Assembly (NCBI RefSeq): GCF_002245625.1 | Contig: NZ_NOIG01000001.1 | Coordinates: 62,001-126,000 of the forward strand | Direction: 5' to 3' | Length of the DNA: 64,000 nt | From: Acidovorax kalamii | GTDB lineage: Bacteria > Pseudomonadota > Gammaproteobacteria > Burkholderiales > Burkholderiaceae_C | Shown here: in pieces, positions 1-11,062 of the stretch | Position numbering within the stretch: position 1 is the first letter of the stretch | How the letters are laid out: each line of letters begins with the position of its first letter | Notes under the pieces: generated by a model | The model's database searches: none | Seen by the model: only the letters and a program-made list of their open reading frames with translations | What the model was told of the DNA's origin: nothing | Translations under genes and position numbers: made by a program

Positions 1-864
1 GTGGAATCGCCCACGTTTTTTGGCATCCTGCAGGCCATCGAGGTGCGGGGGCTGCGCGCGCTGGAGATTCCGAGCAGTCCACACACCGGCATGTCGCTGG
101 AGGCGCTGGAGCTGGCCGCGCGCAATGAGCCCCGGCTCAAGGGCGTGGTGGTGGTGCCCCACCTGCAGATGCCCCTGGGTAGCGTCATGCCCGACGCCCA
201 CAAGGAACGCCTGGTGGCCCTGTGTGTGGAGCATGGGCTGGCGCTCATCGAGGACGATATCTACCGGGAGTTTGTGGAGTCTCCCCGCGTGCTGCGCCCC
301 GCCAAGGCCTGGGACCGCCCGGGCGATGCGGGCCAGGTGATTTACTGTGCATCGCTCAGCAAGAGCTTTGCGCCTGGCCTGCGCCAGGGTTGGATGAGTG
401 CCGGCCGCTGGCAGGCGCGGGTGCAGATGATCAAGTTCGCGCGCACGCGCAACATGCAGACCTGGTCGCAGTTGCTGGCCGCGCGCAGCGTGGATTCCCC
501 AGCCTACGAGCGCCACATGCGCCGCATGCGGGCGCAACTGCGCATCCAGCGCGAACAGGCGGCGCGGGCCGTGGCGCGCTACTTCCCCGCGGGCACGCGC
601 CTGAGCTTGCCGCCGGGTGGGTTGAGCCTGTGGCTGGAGCTGCCTGTCGGCATTTCCTCGACACGCTTGTACGACGAAGCGTTGGAGAACGGCATCCGTG
701 TGGCCCCGGGCCCCATGTTCTCCAACACGGGGCGGTATGAGCATTTTCTGCGGCTGAGCTGCGGCATGCCGTTCACCGCCGAGGTGGAGGCGGGCTACCG
801 CACCCTGGGTGGCTTGCTGGCTGCCCAGATGGCGGAGCTGCCTGTGCCGCGCAAGGTGGCCTGA
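1..864 (+). CDS. MocR/GntR-type PLP-dependent regulator, aminotransferase domain (5' partial)
   Basis: The reading frame is open from the first base, so the start and the expected N-terminal GntR helix-turn-helix lie outside the window; 287 codons are visible. The sequence is a fold-type I aminotransferase domain: the segment IEDDIYREF supplies the conserved aspartate and tyrosine, and SLSKSFAPGLRQGW carries the PLP-binding lysine at visible residue 121. Members of this family bind PLP and regulate genes of vitamin B6, GABA or amino-acid metabolism, but the target cannot be told from this fragment. A plain class I aminotransferase is the alternative; the SKSFAPGLR context favours MocR. It ends just before a bidirectional terminator facing rpmG. 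Confidence 0.85.
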   Translation: MESPTFFGILQAIEVRGLRALEIPSSPHTGMSLEALELAARNEPRLKGVVVVPHLQMPLGSVMPDAHKERLVALCVEHGLALIEDDIYREFVESPRVLRPAKAWDRPGDAGQVIYCASLSKSFAPGLRQGWMSAGRWQARVQMIKFARTRNMQTWSQLLAARSVDSPAYERHMRRMRAQLRIQREQAARAVARYFPAGTRLSLPPGGLSLWLELPVGISSTRLYDEALENGIRVAPGPMFSNTGRYEHFLRLSCGMPFTAEVEAGYRTLGGLLAAQMAELPVPRKVA

Positions 865-910
865 GGCCGCTGAGGTCGTCCGCCTTTTGGCGGTCCGTTG
901 TGCCGCAGGC

Positions 911-943
911 ATAAAAAAACCGCCCTGGAAGGGCGGTTTTTTC
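911..943. terminator. Bidirectional intrinsic terminator
   Basis: A ccgccc/gggcgg stem (920-925 and 931-936) with a 5-nt loop is flanked by an A-run on the left and a T-run on the right, so it can end transcripts from both strands. It lies between the converging MocR-type gene and rpmG. Confidence 0.85.
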
Positions 944-959
944 GGGGAGCGGTGCCGAA

Positions 960-1130
960 TTACTTCAGCTTGGCTTCCTTGTACTCGACGTGTTTGCGAG
1001 CCTTGGGGTCGAACTTCATGATCGACATCTTTTCAGGCATCGTCTTCTTGTTCTTGGTGGTGGTGTAGAAGTGACCGGTGTCCGCCGAGGACACCAGCTT
1101 GATCTTGTCGCGTCCGCCTTTGCTTGCCAT
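960..1130 (-). CDS. rpmG: 50S ribosomal protein L33
   Basis: A 56-residue basic protein starting [15 protein letters not shown] and ending EYKEAKLK, the usual length and sequence of bacterial L33. It contains the typical block [10 protein letters not shown] and lacks the zinc-binding cysteine pairs found in some L33 paralogues, so it is the C-minus form. It lies 11 nt downstream of rpmB in the same direction, the standard rpmB-rpmG pair of the large ribosomal subunit. The start is the only ATG that gives a full-length protein. Confidence 0.97.
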   Translation of the reverse strand: MASKGGRDKIKLVSSADTGHFYTTTKNKKTMPEKMSIMKFDPKARKHVEYKEAKLK

Positions 1131-1141
1131 GGTGCTACTCC

Positions 1142-1375
1142 TTAAGCCTGGCCACGGGCACGCAGGTCTGCGAGCACCGAGTCGATACCGTTCTTGTCGA
1201 TCAAACGCAGGGCAGCGCTCGAAACACGCAGGCGAACCCAGCGGTTTTCGCTCTCGACCCAGAAACGGCGGTATTGCAGGTTCGGCAGGAACCGGCGCTT
1301 GGTTTTGTTATTGGCGTGGGAAACATTGTTCCCGGTCATGGGCTTCTTGCCCGTTACGTCGCAGACGCGTGCCAT
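1142..1375 (-). CDS. rpmB: 50S ribosomal protein L28
   Basis: A 77-residue L28 with the family opening [21 protein letters not shown] and the conserved NLQYRRFW segment. It is the first gene of the rpmB-rpmG unit. A strong promoter sits about 150 nt upstream, overlapping the end of trxB, so it can be transcribed independently of trxB. The leader contains a 7-bp cccggga/tcccggg hairpin at 1414-1433, a possible site for translational control, although its role is not known. Confidence 0.97.
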   Translation of the reverse strand: MARVCDVTGKKPMTGNNVSHANNKTKRRFLPNLQYRRFWVESENRWVRLRVSSAALRLIDKNGIDSVLADLRARGQA

Positions 1376-1531
1376 GAGGACACTCCGATACTTTTAACGG
1401 CCGTTTGCTGGGCCCCGGGATCAATTTCCCGGGTTGGCTTGCGGCCTCACCTCGCCAGAAAGGGTGGCGGTAACCCGATTTGCTTGGTTTCAGGTGCCGC
1501 AAAAAACGGGCCGAATTCAGCAAAGCCGCAG

Positions 1532-3377
<1,846 letters not shown>

Positions 3378-3447
3378 CGTTTACCGCCCTGCGGCGGGGC
3401 AAGCCCACGGTCCTGGGATGCTTGGGGTAAGCTCGCCCGGCACGCTT

Positions 3448-5784
3448 ATGACCTATTCCCTCAATACCTTGAATGCATCGGCGGCGGCCAAGTCGCCGCC
3501 CCGCACGGGCGCGGCCCGTTTTGGCCATGAGATTGGCCTGCTGGTGGGCCTGCTGGCCCTGGTTTTCTGGCTGCTGGCGCTGGTCAGCTATTCGGCCCAG
3601 GACGCGGCCTGGTCCACCTCGGGCGCGCGGGATGCGCGCGCGGTGGCCAATTGGGCGGGTCGGCTGGGGGCCTGGCTGGCTGACGGCAGTTATTTTGCGA
3701 TGGGCTTTTCGGTGTGGCTGTGTGTGGCGGCGGGTGTGCGCGCCTGGTTGTCTTCGCTGGCGCGCTGGATGCGCGGGGGCGAAGCAGTGGCCGGGGCGGC
3801 CAGCCCGCTGGTGCGCCGGGCCACGTTCTGGCTGGGCCTGGTGGTGTTGATGTGTGCCAGCACGGCCCTGGAGTGGTCGCGGCTGTACCGTTTTGAATCT
3901 CTCCTGCCGGGCCATGCCGGTGGTGTGCTGGGGTACCTCACGGGGCCCGCCAGCGTGAAATGGCTGGGTTTCACCGGCTCGGGGCTGCTGGCCATTGTGC
4001 TGGCCGTGCTGGGCGCGGCGCTGGTGTTCCGCTTTTCGTGGGGCCATGTGGCGGAGTTTCTGGGGGCGCGCATCGATGCGCTGGTGCAATCTCGCCTGGC
4101 AAAACGCGAGGTGGCCAAGGATGTGGCCGTGGGCCGCAAGGCCGCGCGCGAGCGCGAAGTGGTGGTGCAGGAAGAGCGCACCGAGAGCGAGGTGCACCAC
4201 CCCGAACCCATTCAGATCATCGAACCCGTGTTGGTGGAGGTGCCCCAAAGCACGCGTGTGGTGAAAGAGCGGCAAAAGCCCCTGTTCACCGAGATGCCTG
4301 ACAGCAAGCTGCCCCTGGTGGACCTGCTCGATGGCCCGCAGCAGCGCCAGGAAACCGTGGCGCCCGAGACGCTGGAGATGACCAGCCGCCTCATCGAGAA
4401 AAAACTCAAGGACTTTGGCGTGGAAGTGCGCGTGGTCGCGGCCATGCCCGGCCCGGTGATCACGCGGTACGAGATCGAGCCCGCCACCGGCGTGAAGGGC
4501 TCGCAGATCGTGGGCCTGGCCAAGGACCTGGCGCGCTCGCTCAGCCTGGTGTCCATCCGCGTGGTGGAGACCATCCCCGGCAAGAACTACATGGCGCTGG
4601 AGCTGCCCAATGCCAAGCGCCAGTCCATTCGCCTGTCTGAGATCCTCGGCTCGCAGGTCTACCACGAGGCCAAGAGCATGCTCACCATGGGCCTGGGCAA
4701 GGACATCGTGGGCAACCCGGTGGTGGCCGACCTCGCCAAGATGCCGCATGTGCTGGTGGCGGGTACCACGGGCTCGGGCAAGTCGGTGGGCATCAACGCG
4801 ATGATCCTGTCGCTCCTGTACAAGGCCGAGGCGCGCGATGTGCGCCTGTTGATGATCGACCCCAAGATGCTGGAAATGTCGGTGTACGAAGGCATTCCGC
4901 ACCTGCTGGCGCCCGTGGTCACCGACATGAAGCAGGCGGCGCATGGTCTGAACTGGTGTGTGGCCGAGATGGAGCGCCGCTACAAGCTCATGTCCAAGCT
5001 GGGTGTGCGCAACCTCGCGGGCTACAACACCAAGATCGACGAAGCCAAGGCCAAGGAGGAGTTCATCTACAACCCCTTCAGCCTCACACCCGAAGAGCCC
5101 GAGCCGCTGCAGCGCCTGCCGCACATCGTGGTCATCATCGACGAGCTGGCCGACCTGATGATGGTGGTGGGCAAGAAGATCGAAGAACTCATCGCCCGCC
5201 TGGCGCAGAAGGCGCGCGCTGCGGGTATCCACCTGATTCTGGCCACGCAGCGCCCCAGCGTGGACGTGATCACCGGCCTGATCAAGGCCAACATTCCCAC
5301 CCGCATCGCGTTCTCGGTGGGCTCCAAGATCGACAGCCGCACCATCCTCGACCAGATGGGCGCCGAAGCCCTGCTGGGCATGGGCGACATGCTCTACATG
5401 GCCAGCGGCACCGGCCTGCCGATCCGGGTGCATGGCGCCTTTGTGTCGGACGAAGAAGTGCACCGTGTCGTCAGCTACCTCAAGGAACAAGGGGAGCCGG
5501 ACTACATCGAGGGTGTGCTCGAAGGCGGAACTGTGGATGGCGACGGCGATCTGTCAGGGGACGGCGGCGGTGGCGAAGGGGGCGAGAAGGACCCCATGTA
5601 CGACCAGGCCGTCGAAGTGGTGCTCAAGGACCGCAAGGCGAGCATCTCGTACGTGCAGCGCAAGCTGCGCATTGGCTACAACCGCTCGGCGCGGCTGCTG
5701 GAAGACATGGAGAAAGCTGGCTTGGTCAGCGGCCTCACCGCCAGCGGCCAGCGCGAAGTGCTGGTGCCTAACCGCAGCGAATGA
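3448..5784 (+). CDS. ftsK: DNA translocase FtsK
   Basis: A 778-residue DNA pump that clears chromosome ends from the closing septum and activates XerCD at dif. The N-terminal ~170 residues contain about four membrane segments, followed by a short charged linker rather than the long Pro/Gln linker of E. coli. The motor carries Walker A GTTGSGKS (residues 439-446), Walker [12 protein letters not shown] and the [15 protein letters not shown] segment. The last ~60 residues form the winged-helix gamma domain ([14 protein letters not shown]) that reads KOPS sites. The start at 3448 is preferred over an ATG ten codons earlier because homologues begin near the first membrane segment. Confidence 0.95.
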   Translation: MTYSLNTLNASAAAKSPPRTGAARFGHEIGLLVGLLALVFWLLALVSYSAQDAAWSTSGARDARAVANWAGRLGAWLADGSYFAMGFSVWLCVAAGVRAWLSSLARWMRGGEAVAGAASPLVRRATFWLGLVVLMCASTALEWSRLYRFESLLPGHAGGVLGYLTGPASVKWLGFTGSGLLAIVLAVLGAALVFRFSWGHVAEFLGARIDALVQSRLAKREVAKDVAVGRKAAREREVVVQEERTESEVHHPEPIQIIEPVLVEVPQSTRVVKERQKPLFTEMPDSKLPLVDLLDGPQQRQETVAPETLEMTSRLIEKKLKDFGVEVRVVAAMPGPVITRYEIEPATGVKGSQIVGLAKDLARSLSLVSIRVVETIPGKNYMALELPNAKRQSIRLSEILGSQVYHEAKSMLTMGLGKDIVGNPVVADLAKMPHVLVAGTTGSGKSVGINAMILSLLYKAEARDVRLLMIDPKMLEMSVYEGIPHLLAPVVTDMKQAAHGLNWCVAEMERRYKLMSKLGVRNLAGYNTKIDEAKAKEEFIYNPFSLTPEEPEPLQRLPHIVVIIDELADLMMVVGKKIEELIARLAQKARAAGIHLILATQRPSVDVITGLIKANIPTRIAFSVGSKIDSRTILDQMGAEALLGMGDMLYMASGTGLPIRVHGAFVSDEEVHRVVSYLKEQGEPDYIEGVLEGGTVDGDGDLSGDGGGGEGGEKDPMYDQAVEVVLKDRKASISYVQRKLRIGYNRSARLLEDMEKAGLVSGLTASGQREVLVPNRSE

Positions 5785-5828
5785 TGGACCGGGCTGCGCG
5801 CCCGGCCCGCACCCCACAGGAGTTTCTG

Positions 5829-6461
5829 TTGAAAAAGATCGCCACTGCAATTTTGATAGCTGCTGCGGCAAGCGCAGCAAGCGCTGATGGCCTGAAAAGC
5901 CTGGAGTCCTTCATGAAAGGCACCCAGACGGGCAAGGCGGATTTCACCCAGACCGTGACATCGCCCCCGAAGGAGGGTCAGACCGCGCGCACCAAACAGT
6001 CGAGTGGCAGTTTCGAGTTCCAGCGCCCGGGGCGCTTCAAGTTCGTTTACAAGAAACCTTTCGAGCAGACCATCGTGGCCGATGGGCAAACGCTGTGGCT
6101 GTACGACGTGGACCTGAACCAGGTCACGCAGCGCTCGCAGTCGCAGGCGCTGGGCAGCACGCCCGCTGCGCTGCTGGCGTCGGCGCCCGATCTGTCGGCG
6201 CTCAAGGCCGAATTCACGCTGGAGGCCGCCCCCGATGCCGATGGCCTGCAGTGGGTGTTGGCCAGCCCCAAGGCCAAGGACGGCCAGCTCAAGAGCGTGC
6301 GCGTGGGTTTTGCGGGCGAACAGCTGGCGGCGCTCGACATCCTGGACAGCTTTGGCCAGCGCTCGCTGATCCGCTTTACCGGCATGCAGGCCAATGCAGC
6401 GCTGCCCGCCAGCAGCTTCCAGTTCAAGCCGCCTGCCGGGGCGGATGTGGTGAAGCAGTGA
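5829..6461 (+). CDS. lolA: Outer-membrane lipoprotein carrier protein LolA
   Basis: A 210-residue periplasmic chaperone that takes lipoproteins from LolCDE to LolB. A TTG start at 5829 follows the ribosome site caggag, and gives the signal peptide LKKIATAILIAAAASAASA. The mature part has LolA features: GKADFTQTV, GSFEFQRPGRFKFVYKKPFEQ and IVADGQTLWLYDVDLNQVT. An ATG at 5781 overlaps the ftsK stop but would put 16 charged residues before the signal peptide. The DNA of the signal peptide (5847-5900) resembles the dispersed palindromic repeat. Confidence 0.93.
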   Translation: MKKIATAILIAAAASAASADGLKSLESFMKGTQTGKADFTQTVTSPPKEGQTARTKQSSGSFEFQRPGRFKFVYKKPFEQTIVADGQTLWLYDVDLNQVTQRSQSQALGSTPAALLASAPDLSALKAEFTLEAAPDADGLQWVLASPKAKDGQLKSVRVGFAGEQLAALDILDSFGQRSLIRFTGMQANAALPASSFQFKPPAGADVVKQ

Positions 6462-6520
6462 TTTGCTATAGATAATATAGCTTCCAGCGCATGCTGGTCA
6501 GGCGCAAAGAGCACTTTTGC
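6462..6520 (+). repeat. Dispersed palindromic element, copy between lolA and rarA
   Basis: Arms gctata/tatagc (6465-6470 and 6476-6481) are followed by a second gcgc-based palindrome and a T-rich end (cttttgc). The same layout recurs at 11920, 14281, 19606, 20796, 46440, 49235 and 51481. Confidence 0.65.
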
Positions 6521-6555
6521 TCGATAAGCGTGATGTAGACAGGACCGACTCCACC

Positions 6556-7905
6556 ATGGCCACACGCAGTGCCTCCACCTCCCCAGCGGCGCAGGCCTCC
6601 ACCCACCAGCCCTTGGCCGAGCGCCTGCGGCCCCGCACGTTGGGCGAGGTGATTGGCCAGCAGCATGTGCTGGGTCCGGGCATGCCGCTCAGGCTCGCGT
6701 TTGAATCAGGTCGCCCGCACAGCTGCATCCTGTGGGGCCCGCCGGGCGTGGGCAAGACCACCATTGCACGGCTCATGGCCGATGCCTTTGATGCCCAGTT
6801 CATCAGCATCAGCGCCGTGCTGGGCGGGGTCAAGGACATCCGCGAGGCCGTGGAGCAGGCCCAGGCCGCGCGCGACGGGCTGATGCAGCAGCGCACGATC
6901 GTGTTTGTGGACGAGGTGCACCGCTTCAACAAAAGCCAGCAGGACGCCTTTCTGCCCCATGTCGAGTCGGGCCTGTTTACCTTCATCGGTGCCACGACCG
7001 AGAACCCTTCGTTTGAGGTCAACTCCGCGCTGCTGTCGCGTGCGGCGGTCTATGTGTTGCAGCCCTTGTCCGAAGAGGATTTGAAGCAAATTGTGGCCCT
7101 TGCGCGCGATGAACAAGCCTTTCCAGCTATTGAAAGCGTAGCAATTGACCGCCTGGTGGCCTATGCCGACGGCGATGCGCGCCGCCTGCTCAACACACTG
7201 GAAACGCTGGCCATGGCGGCCGCGCAGGAAAGGCTTGCCGAGATCACCGACGTGTGGCTCCTCAAGGTGCTGGGCGAGCGCATGCGCCGTTATGACAAGG
7301 GCGGCGAGCAGTTCTACGACACCATCAGCGTGCTGCACAAGTCCGTGCGCGGCTCCGACCCCGATGCCGCGCTGTACTGGCTGGTGCGCATGCTGGACGG
7401 CGGTGCCGACCCGCGCTACATGGCCCGCCGCCTGGTGCGCATGGCCAGCGAGGACATTGGCCTGGCCGACCCGCGCGCCCTGCGCCTGGCGCTGGACGCG
7501 AGCGAGGTCTACGAGCGCCTGGGCAGCCCCGAGGGCGAGCTGGCGCTGGCCGAGTGTGTGGTGTACCTGGCCGTGGCGCCCAAATCCAACGCGGTCTACA
7601 AGGCCTACAACGCGGCGCGCGCGTGGGTGAAGCAGGACGGCACCCGGCCCGTGCCCATGCACCTGCGCAACGCACCAACACAGCTCATGAAGCAGCTCGA
7701 CTACGGCAAGGGCTACCGCTACGCGCACGACGAGGAGGGTGGCTTTGCCGCGGGCGAAAACTACCTGCCCGAGGGCATGCCGGAGCCCGGTTTCTACCAG
7801 CCGGTGGAGCGTGGGCTCGAAATCAAGATTGCACAGAAATTGCGTGAACTGCGTGCGCGCAACGCGTCGGCAGGCGCGGGTACAGACCCCGGCGAAGGCG
7901 AATAA
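6556..7905 (+). CDS. rarA: Replication-associated recombination protein RarA (MgsA)
   Basis: A 449-residue AAA+ ATPase of the clamp-loader family that acts at stalled replication forks. It carries Walker A GPPGVGKTT, Walker B IVFVDEVHRFN, the sensor region FIGATTENPSFEVN and the arginine-containing GDARRLLNTLE. The C-terminal half matches the RarA tetramerisation region (LAVAPKSNAVYKAYN, GYRYAHDEEGGFAAGENYLP). The ATG at 6556 is preferred to an upstream TTG at 6517 that lies inside the palindromic repeat. Bases 7087-7145 resemble an inverted copy of that repeat but the frame is intact. Confidence 0.95.
   Translation: MATRSASTSPAAQASTHQPLAERLRPRTLGEVIGQQHVLGPGMPLRLAFESGRPHSCILWGPPGVGKTTIARLMADAFDAQFISISAVLGGVKDIREAVEQAQAARDGLMQQRTIVFVDEVHRFNKSQQDAFLPHVESGLFTFIGATTENPSFEVNSALLSRAAVYVLQPLSEEDLKQIVALARDEQAFPAIESVAIDRLVAYADGDARRLLNTLETLAMAAAQERLAEITDVWLLKVLGERMRRYDKGGEQFYDTISVLHKSVRGSDPDAALYWLVRMLDGGADPRYMARRLVRMASEDIGLADPRALRLALDASEVYERLGSPEGELALAECVVYLAVAPKSNAVYKAYNAARAWVKQDGTRPVPMHLRNAPTQLMKQLDYGKGYRYAHDEEGGFAAGENYLPEGMPEPGFYQPVERGLEIKIAQKLRELRARNASAGAGTDPGEGE
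7087..7145 (-). repeat. Possible inverted copy of the palindromic element inside rarA
   Basis: Read on the minus strand, ttgcta...tagc arms are followed by a gctt/gcgcgc region and an acaattt end, the layout of the dispersed element. It encodes about 20 residues between the sensor and GDARR regions of RarA. The match is partial. Confidence 0.35.
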
Positions 7906-7990
7906 AGCAGGGGTTCAGAGAGAGCGTCTTGTGATCCCATTTGCCGCGTTATGCTGATTCTGCATACTGTAGGTAATAAGTTTGCACATC

Positions 7991-8014
7991 AATGATCCTG
8001 CGTGGATCATTTTT
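7991..8014 (+). terminator. Intrinsic terminator after rarA
   Basis: An 8-bp stem aatgatcc/ggatcatt with a 5-nt loop is followed by a T-run. It lies 85 nt after the rarA stop. Confidence 0.7.
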
Positions 8015-8116
8015 CCTTATACAGTGCGTGGCGCGCTGATGGGACGAAAACCCGAGGGAAAACCCCGCCCGGCGCGGATGGGGACGGAGAGGACTACTCG
8101 CTACAATCCCGTCCAC

Positions 8117-8150
8117 AAACCCGCACAGTAGTACTCCTGGCGGGTTTTTT
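8117..8150 (+). terminator. Terminator-like hairpin in the livH leader
   Basis: Stem aaacccgc/gcgggttt (8117-8124 and 8140-8147) with a 15-nt loop runs into a T-tract. A TACAAT box lies just upstream (8102-8107). It may be a second terminator for rarA or an attenuator before livHMGF; the sequence does not settle this. Confidence 0.5.
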
Positions 8151-8232
8151 GCTAGATGGCAGTCGGGCCCACAAGGCTGTACCGATTCCGGTGCCTGAGC
8201 GGTGGGTGCGTCACAAACGAAGGACTTCTCTT

Positions 8233-9162
8233 ATGGACATTTTGCTGCAACAGATCATCAACGGTCTGGTACTCGGCAGCATGTACGCCTTGATAGCCTT
8301 GGGCTACACCATGGTGTACGGCATTATTCAACTCATCAATTTTGCCCACGGCGAGGTGCTCATGATCGGCGCCCTGACCAGCTGGAGCTGTATTGGAATG
8401 ATGCAGGCCGCCATGCCGGGCGCGCCGGGCTGGATGATCCTGCTGCTGGCCACCATCATTGCGTGTGTGGTCGCTGCCACCTTGAACTTCACGATCGAGA
8501 AAATTGCCTATAAGCCGCTGCGCAACAGCCCGCGGCTGGCGCCCCTGATCACCGCCATCGGCATGTCGATCCTGCTGCAGACGCTGGCGATGATCATCTG
8601 GAAGCCCAACTACAAGCCGTATCCCACGCTGCTGCCCAGCTCGCCTTTCCAGATCGGTGGCGCTTTCATCACCCCCACGCAGATCCTGATCCTGGGTGTG
8701 ACGGCCGTGGCCCTGGCCTCGCTGGTCTATCTGGTCAACCACACCAACCTCGGCCGTGCCATGCGCGCCACCGCAGAGAACCCCCGCGTGGCGTCCCTCA
8801 TGGGTGTGAAGCCCGACATGGTGATCTCGGCCACCTTCATCATCGGCGCCGTCCTGGCGGCCATCGCCGGCATGATGTACGCGTCCAACTACGGCACGGC
8901 GCAGCACACCATGGGCTTCCTGCCGGGCCTCAAGGCCTTCACGGCGGCCGTGTTCGGCGGCATCGGCAACCTGGCCGGCGCGGTGGTGGGCGGCATTTTG
9001 CTGGGCCTCATCGAAGCCATCGGCTCTGGCTACATCGGCACGCTCACGGGCGGCCTGCTGGGCAGTCACTACACCGACATCTTTGCGTTCATCGTGCTCA
9101 TCATCATCCTGACGCTGCGCCCCTCGGGCCTGCTGGGTGAGCGTGTGGCGGATCGCGCCTGA
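8233..9162 (+). CDS. livH: Branched-chain amino-acid ABC transporter permease LivH
   Basis: A 309-residue inner-membrane permease with eight or so hydrophobic segments. The opening MDILLQQIINGLVLGSMYALIALGYTMVYGII and the INFAHGEVLMIG motif are characteristic of LivH. It would form the channel with LivM, powered by LivG and LivF. The frame is open far upstream, but the ATG at 8233 is the family start and follows an aagga ribosome site. It is the first gene of a four-gene operon; no periplasmic binding protein is encoded next to it. A related amide or urea importer is possible. Confidence 0.93.
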   Translation: MDILLQQIINGLVLGSMYALIALGYTMVYGIIQLINFAHGEVLMIGALTSWSCIGMMQAAMPGAPGWMILLLATIIACVVAATLNFTIEKIAYKPLRNSPRLAPLITAIGMSILLQTLAMIIWKPNYKPYPTLLPSSPFQIGGAFITPTQILILGVTAVALASLVYLVNHTNLGRAMRATAENPRVASLMGVKPDMVISATFIIGAVLAAIAGMMYASNYGTAQHTMGFLPGLKAFTAAVFGGIGNLAGAVVGGILLGLIEAIGSGYIGTLTGGLLGSHYTDIFAFIVLIIILTLRPSGLLGERVADRA

Positions 9163-9175
9163 GGAGCCTCACACC

Positions 9176-10252
9176 ATGAAGAACACCAAAACCAACTGGA
9201 TCATCGGCGCCGTTGCGCTGCTGGTGCTGCCGCTGATCCTGCAATCCTTCGGCAACGCCTGGGTGCGCATTGCCGACCTGGCCCTGCTGTACGTGCTGCT
9301 GGCCCTGGGCCTGAACATCGTGGTCGGCTATGCCGGTCTGCTGGACCTGGGCTACGTGGCGTTCTACGCCGTGGGCGCCTACCTGTTTGCCTTGATGGCC
9401 TCGCCGCACCTCGCGGACAACTTTGCGGCGTTTGCCGCCATGTTCCCCAACGGGTTGCACACCTCGTTGTGGCTCGTGATACCGGTGGCGGCGTTACTGG
9501 CGGCGTTCTTCGGGGCGTTGCTCGGGGCGCCCACGCTCAAGCTGCGTGGGGACTATCTCGCCATCGTGACGCTGGGCTTCGGCGAAATCATCCGCATCTT
9601 CCTGAACAACCTGGACCACCCCGTCAACCTGACCAACGGCCCCAAGGGCCTGGGCCAGATCGACTCGGTCAAGATCTTTGGTCTGGACCTGGGCAAGCGC
9701 CTGGAGCTGTTCGGCTTCGACATCAACTCCGTCACCCTGTACTACTACCTGTTCCTGGTGCTGGTGGTGGTCTCCATCGTGATCTGCTACCGCCTGCAGG
9801 ATTCGCGCATCGGCCGCGCCTGGATGGCCATCCGTGAAGACGAAATCGCCGCCAAGGCCATGGGCATCAACACCCGCAACATGAAGCTGCTGGCTTTTGG
9901 CATGGGCGCTTCGTTTGGTGGTGTGTCGGGTGCGATGTTCGGCGCCTTCCAGGGCTTCGTGTCGCCCGAGTCCTTCAGCCTGATGGAGTCGGTCATGATC
10001 GTTGCCATGGTGGTGCTGGGTGGTATCGGCCACATCCCCGGCGTGATCCTGGGTGCCGTGCTGCTGTCGGCCCTGCCCGAAGTGCTGCGCTACGTGGCCG
10101 GCCCGCTGCAGGCCATGACGGACGGCCGTCTGGACTCCGCCATCCTGCGCCAGCTGCTGATCGCCCTGGCCATGATCATCATCATGCTGCTGCGCCCCCG
10201 TGGCCTGTGGCCGTCGCCTGAGCACGGCAAGAGCCTGACGCAGAAGACCTGA
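9176..10252 (+). CDS. livM: Branched-chain amino-acid ABC transporter permease LivM
   Basis: A 358-residue permease partner of LivH with many membrane segments. Diagnostic stretches are LALGLNIVVGYAGLLDLGYVAFYAVGAY and the cytoplasmic EAA-type loop GRAWMAIREDEIAAKAMGIN. The ATG at 9176 lies 14 nt after the livH stop with a gaggag ribosome site overlapping that stop, so translation is probably coupled. Confidence 0.93.
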   Translation: MKNTKTNWIIGAVALLVLPLILQSFGNAWVRIADLALLYVLLALGLNIVVGYAGLLDLGYVAFYAVGAYLFALMASPHLADNFAAFAAMFPNGLHTSLWLVIPVAALLAAFFGALLGAPTLKLRGDYLAIVTLGFGEIIRIFLNNLDHPVNLTNGPKGLGQIDSVKIFGLDLGKRLELFGFDINSVTLYYYLFLVLVVVSIVICYRLQDSRIGRAWMAIREDEIAAKAMGINTRNMKLLAFGMGASFGGVSGAMFGAFQGFVSPESFSLMESVMIVAMVVLGGIGHIPGVILGAVLLSALPEVLRYVAGPLQAMTDGRLDSAILRQLLIALAMIIIMLLRPRGLWPSPEHGKSLTQKT

Positions 10253-10277
10253 AGCAGAACACCACCGAAAGTTAGCA

Positions 10278-11060
10278 ATGACAGAGAAATCCAATGAAGT
10301 GGTGCTGAAGGTCGCCGGTATTTCCAAGCGCTTCGGCGGCCTGCAGGCCCTGTCCGACGTGGGCATCACCATCCAGCGCGGCCAGGTCTATGGCCTGATC
10401 GGCCCCAACGGCGCAGGCAAGACCACGTTCTTCAACGTGATCACCGGCCTGTACACGCCCGACGCGGGCACCTTCGAGCTGGCCGGCAAGCCCTACGAGC
10501 CAACGGCCGTGCACGAAGTGGCCAAGGCCGGTATTGCGCGCACCTTCCAGAACATCCGCCTGTTTGCCGAAATGACGGCGCTCGAGAACGTGATGGTGGG
10601 CCGCCACATCCGTACCAAGTCCGGCCTGCTGGGCGCGGTGCTGCGCACCAAGGGCTTCAAGGAAGAAGAAGCCGCGATTGCCAAGCGTGCCCAGGAGCTG
10701 CTGGACTACGTGGGTATCGGCAAGTTTGCCGACTACAAGGCGCGCACGCTGTCGTACGGCGACCAGCGTCGCCTCGAAATTGCCCGTGCGCTGGCCACCG
10801 ACCCGCAGCTCATTGCGCTGGACGAGCCCGCCGCCGGCATGAACGCCACCGAGAAAGTGCAGCTGCGCGAGCTGATCGACCGCATCCGCAACGACAACCG
10901 CACCATCCTGCTCATCGAGCATGACGTGAAGCTGGTGATGGGCCTGTGCGACCGTGTGACGGTGCTCGACTACGGCAAGCAGATCGCCGAAGGCAACCCT
11001 GCCGAAGTGCAGAAGAACGAAAAAGTGATTGAGGCCTATCTGGGCACCGGAGGACATTGA
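10278..11060 (+). CDS. livG: Branched-chain amino-acid ABC transporter ATPase LivG
   Basis: A 260-residue ABC ATPase with Walker A GPNGAGKTT, signature LSYGDQRRLEIARAL and Walker B LIALDEPAAGM. The insert between Walker A and the signature and the ending VIEAYLG are typical of LivG. It starts 25 nt after livM and would drive import through LivHM. Confidence 0.94.
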   Translation: MTEKSNEVVLKVAGISKRFGGLQALSDVGITIQRGQVYGLIGPNGAGKTTFFNVITGLYTPDAGTFELAGKPYEPTAVHEVAKAGIARTFQNIRLFAEMTALENVMVGRHIRTKSGLLGAVLRTKGFKEEEAAIAKRAQELLDYVGIGKFADYKARTLSYGDQRRLEIARALATDPQLIALDEPAAGMNATEKVQLRELIDRIRNDNRTILLIEHDVKLVMGLCDRVTVLDYGKQIAEGNPAEVQKNEKVIEAYLGTGGH

Positions 11061-11062
11061 GA

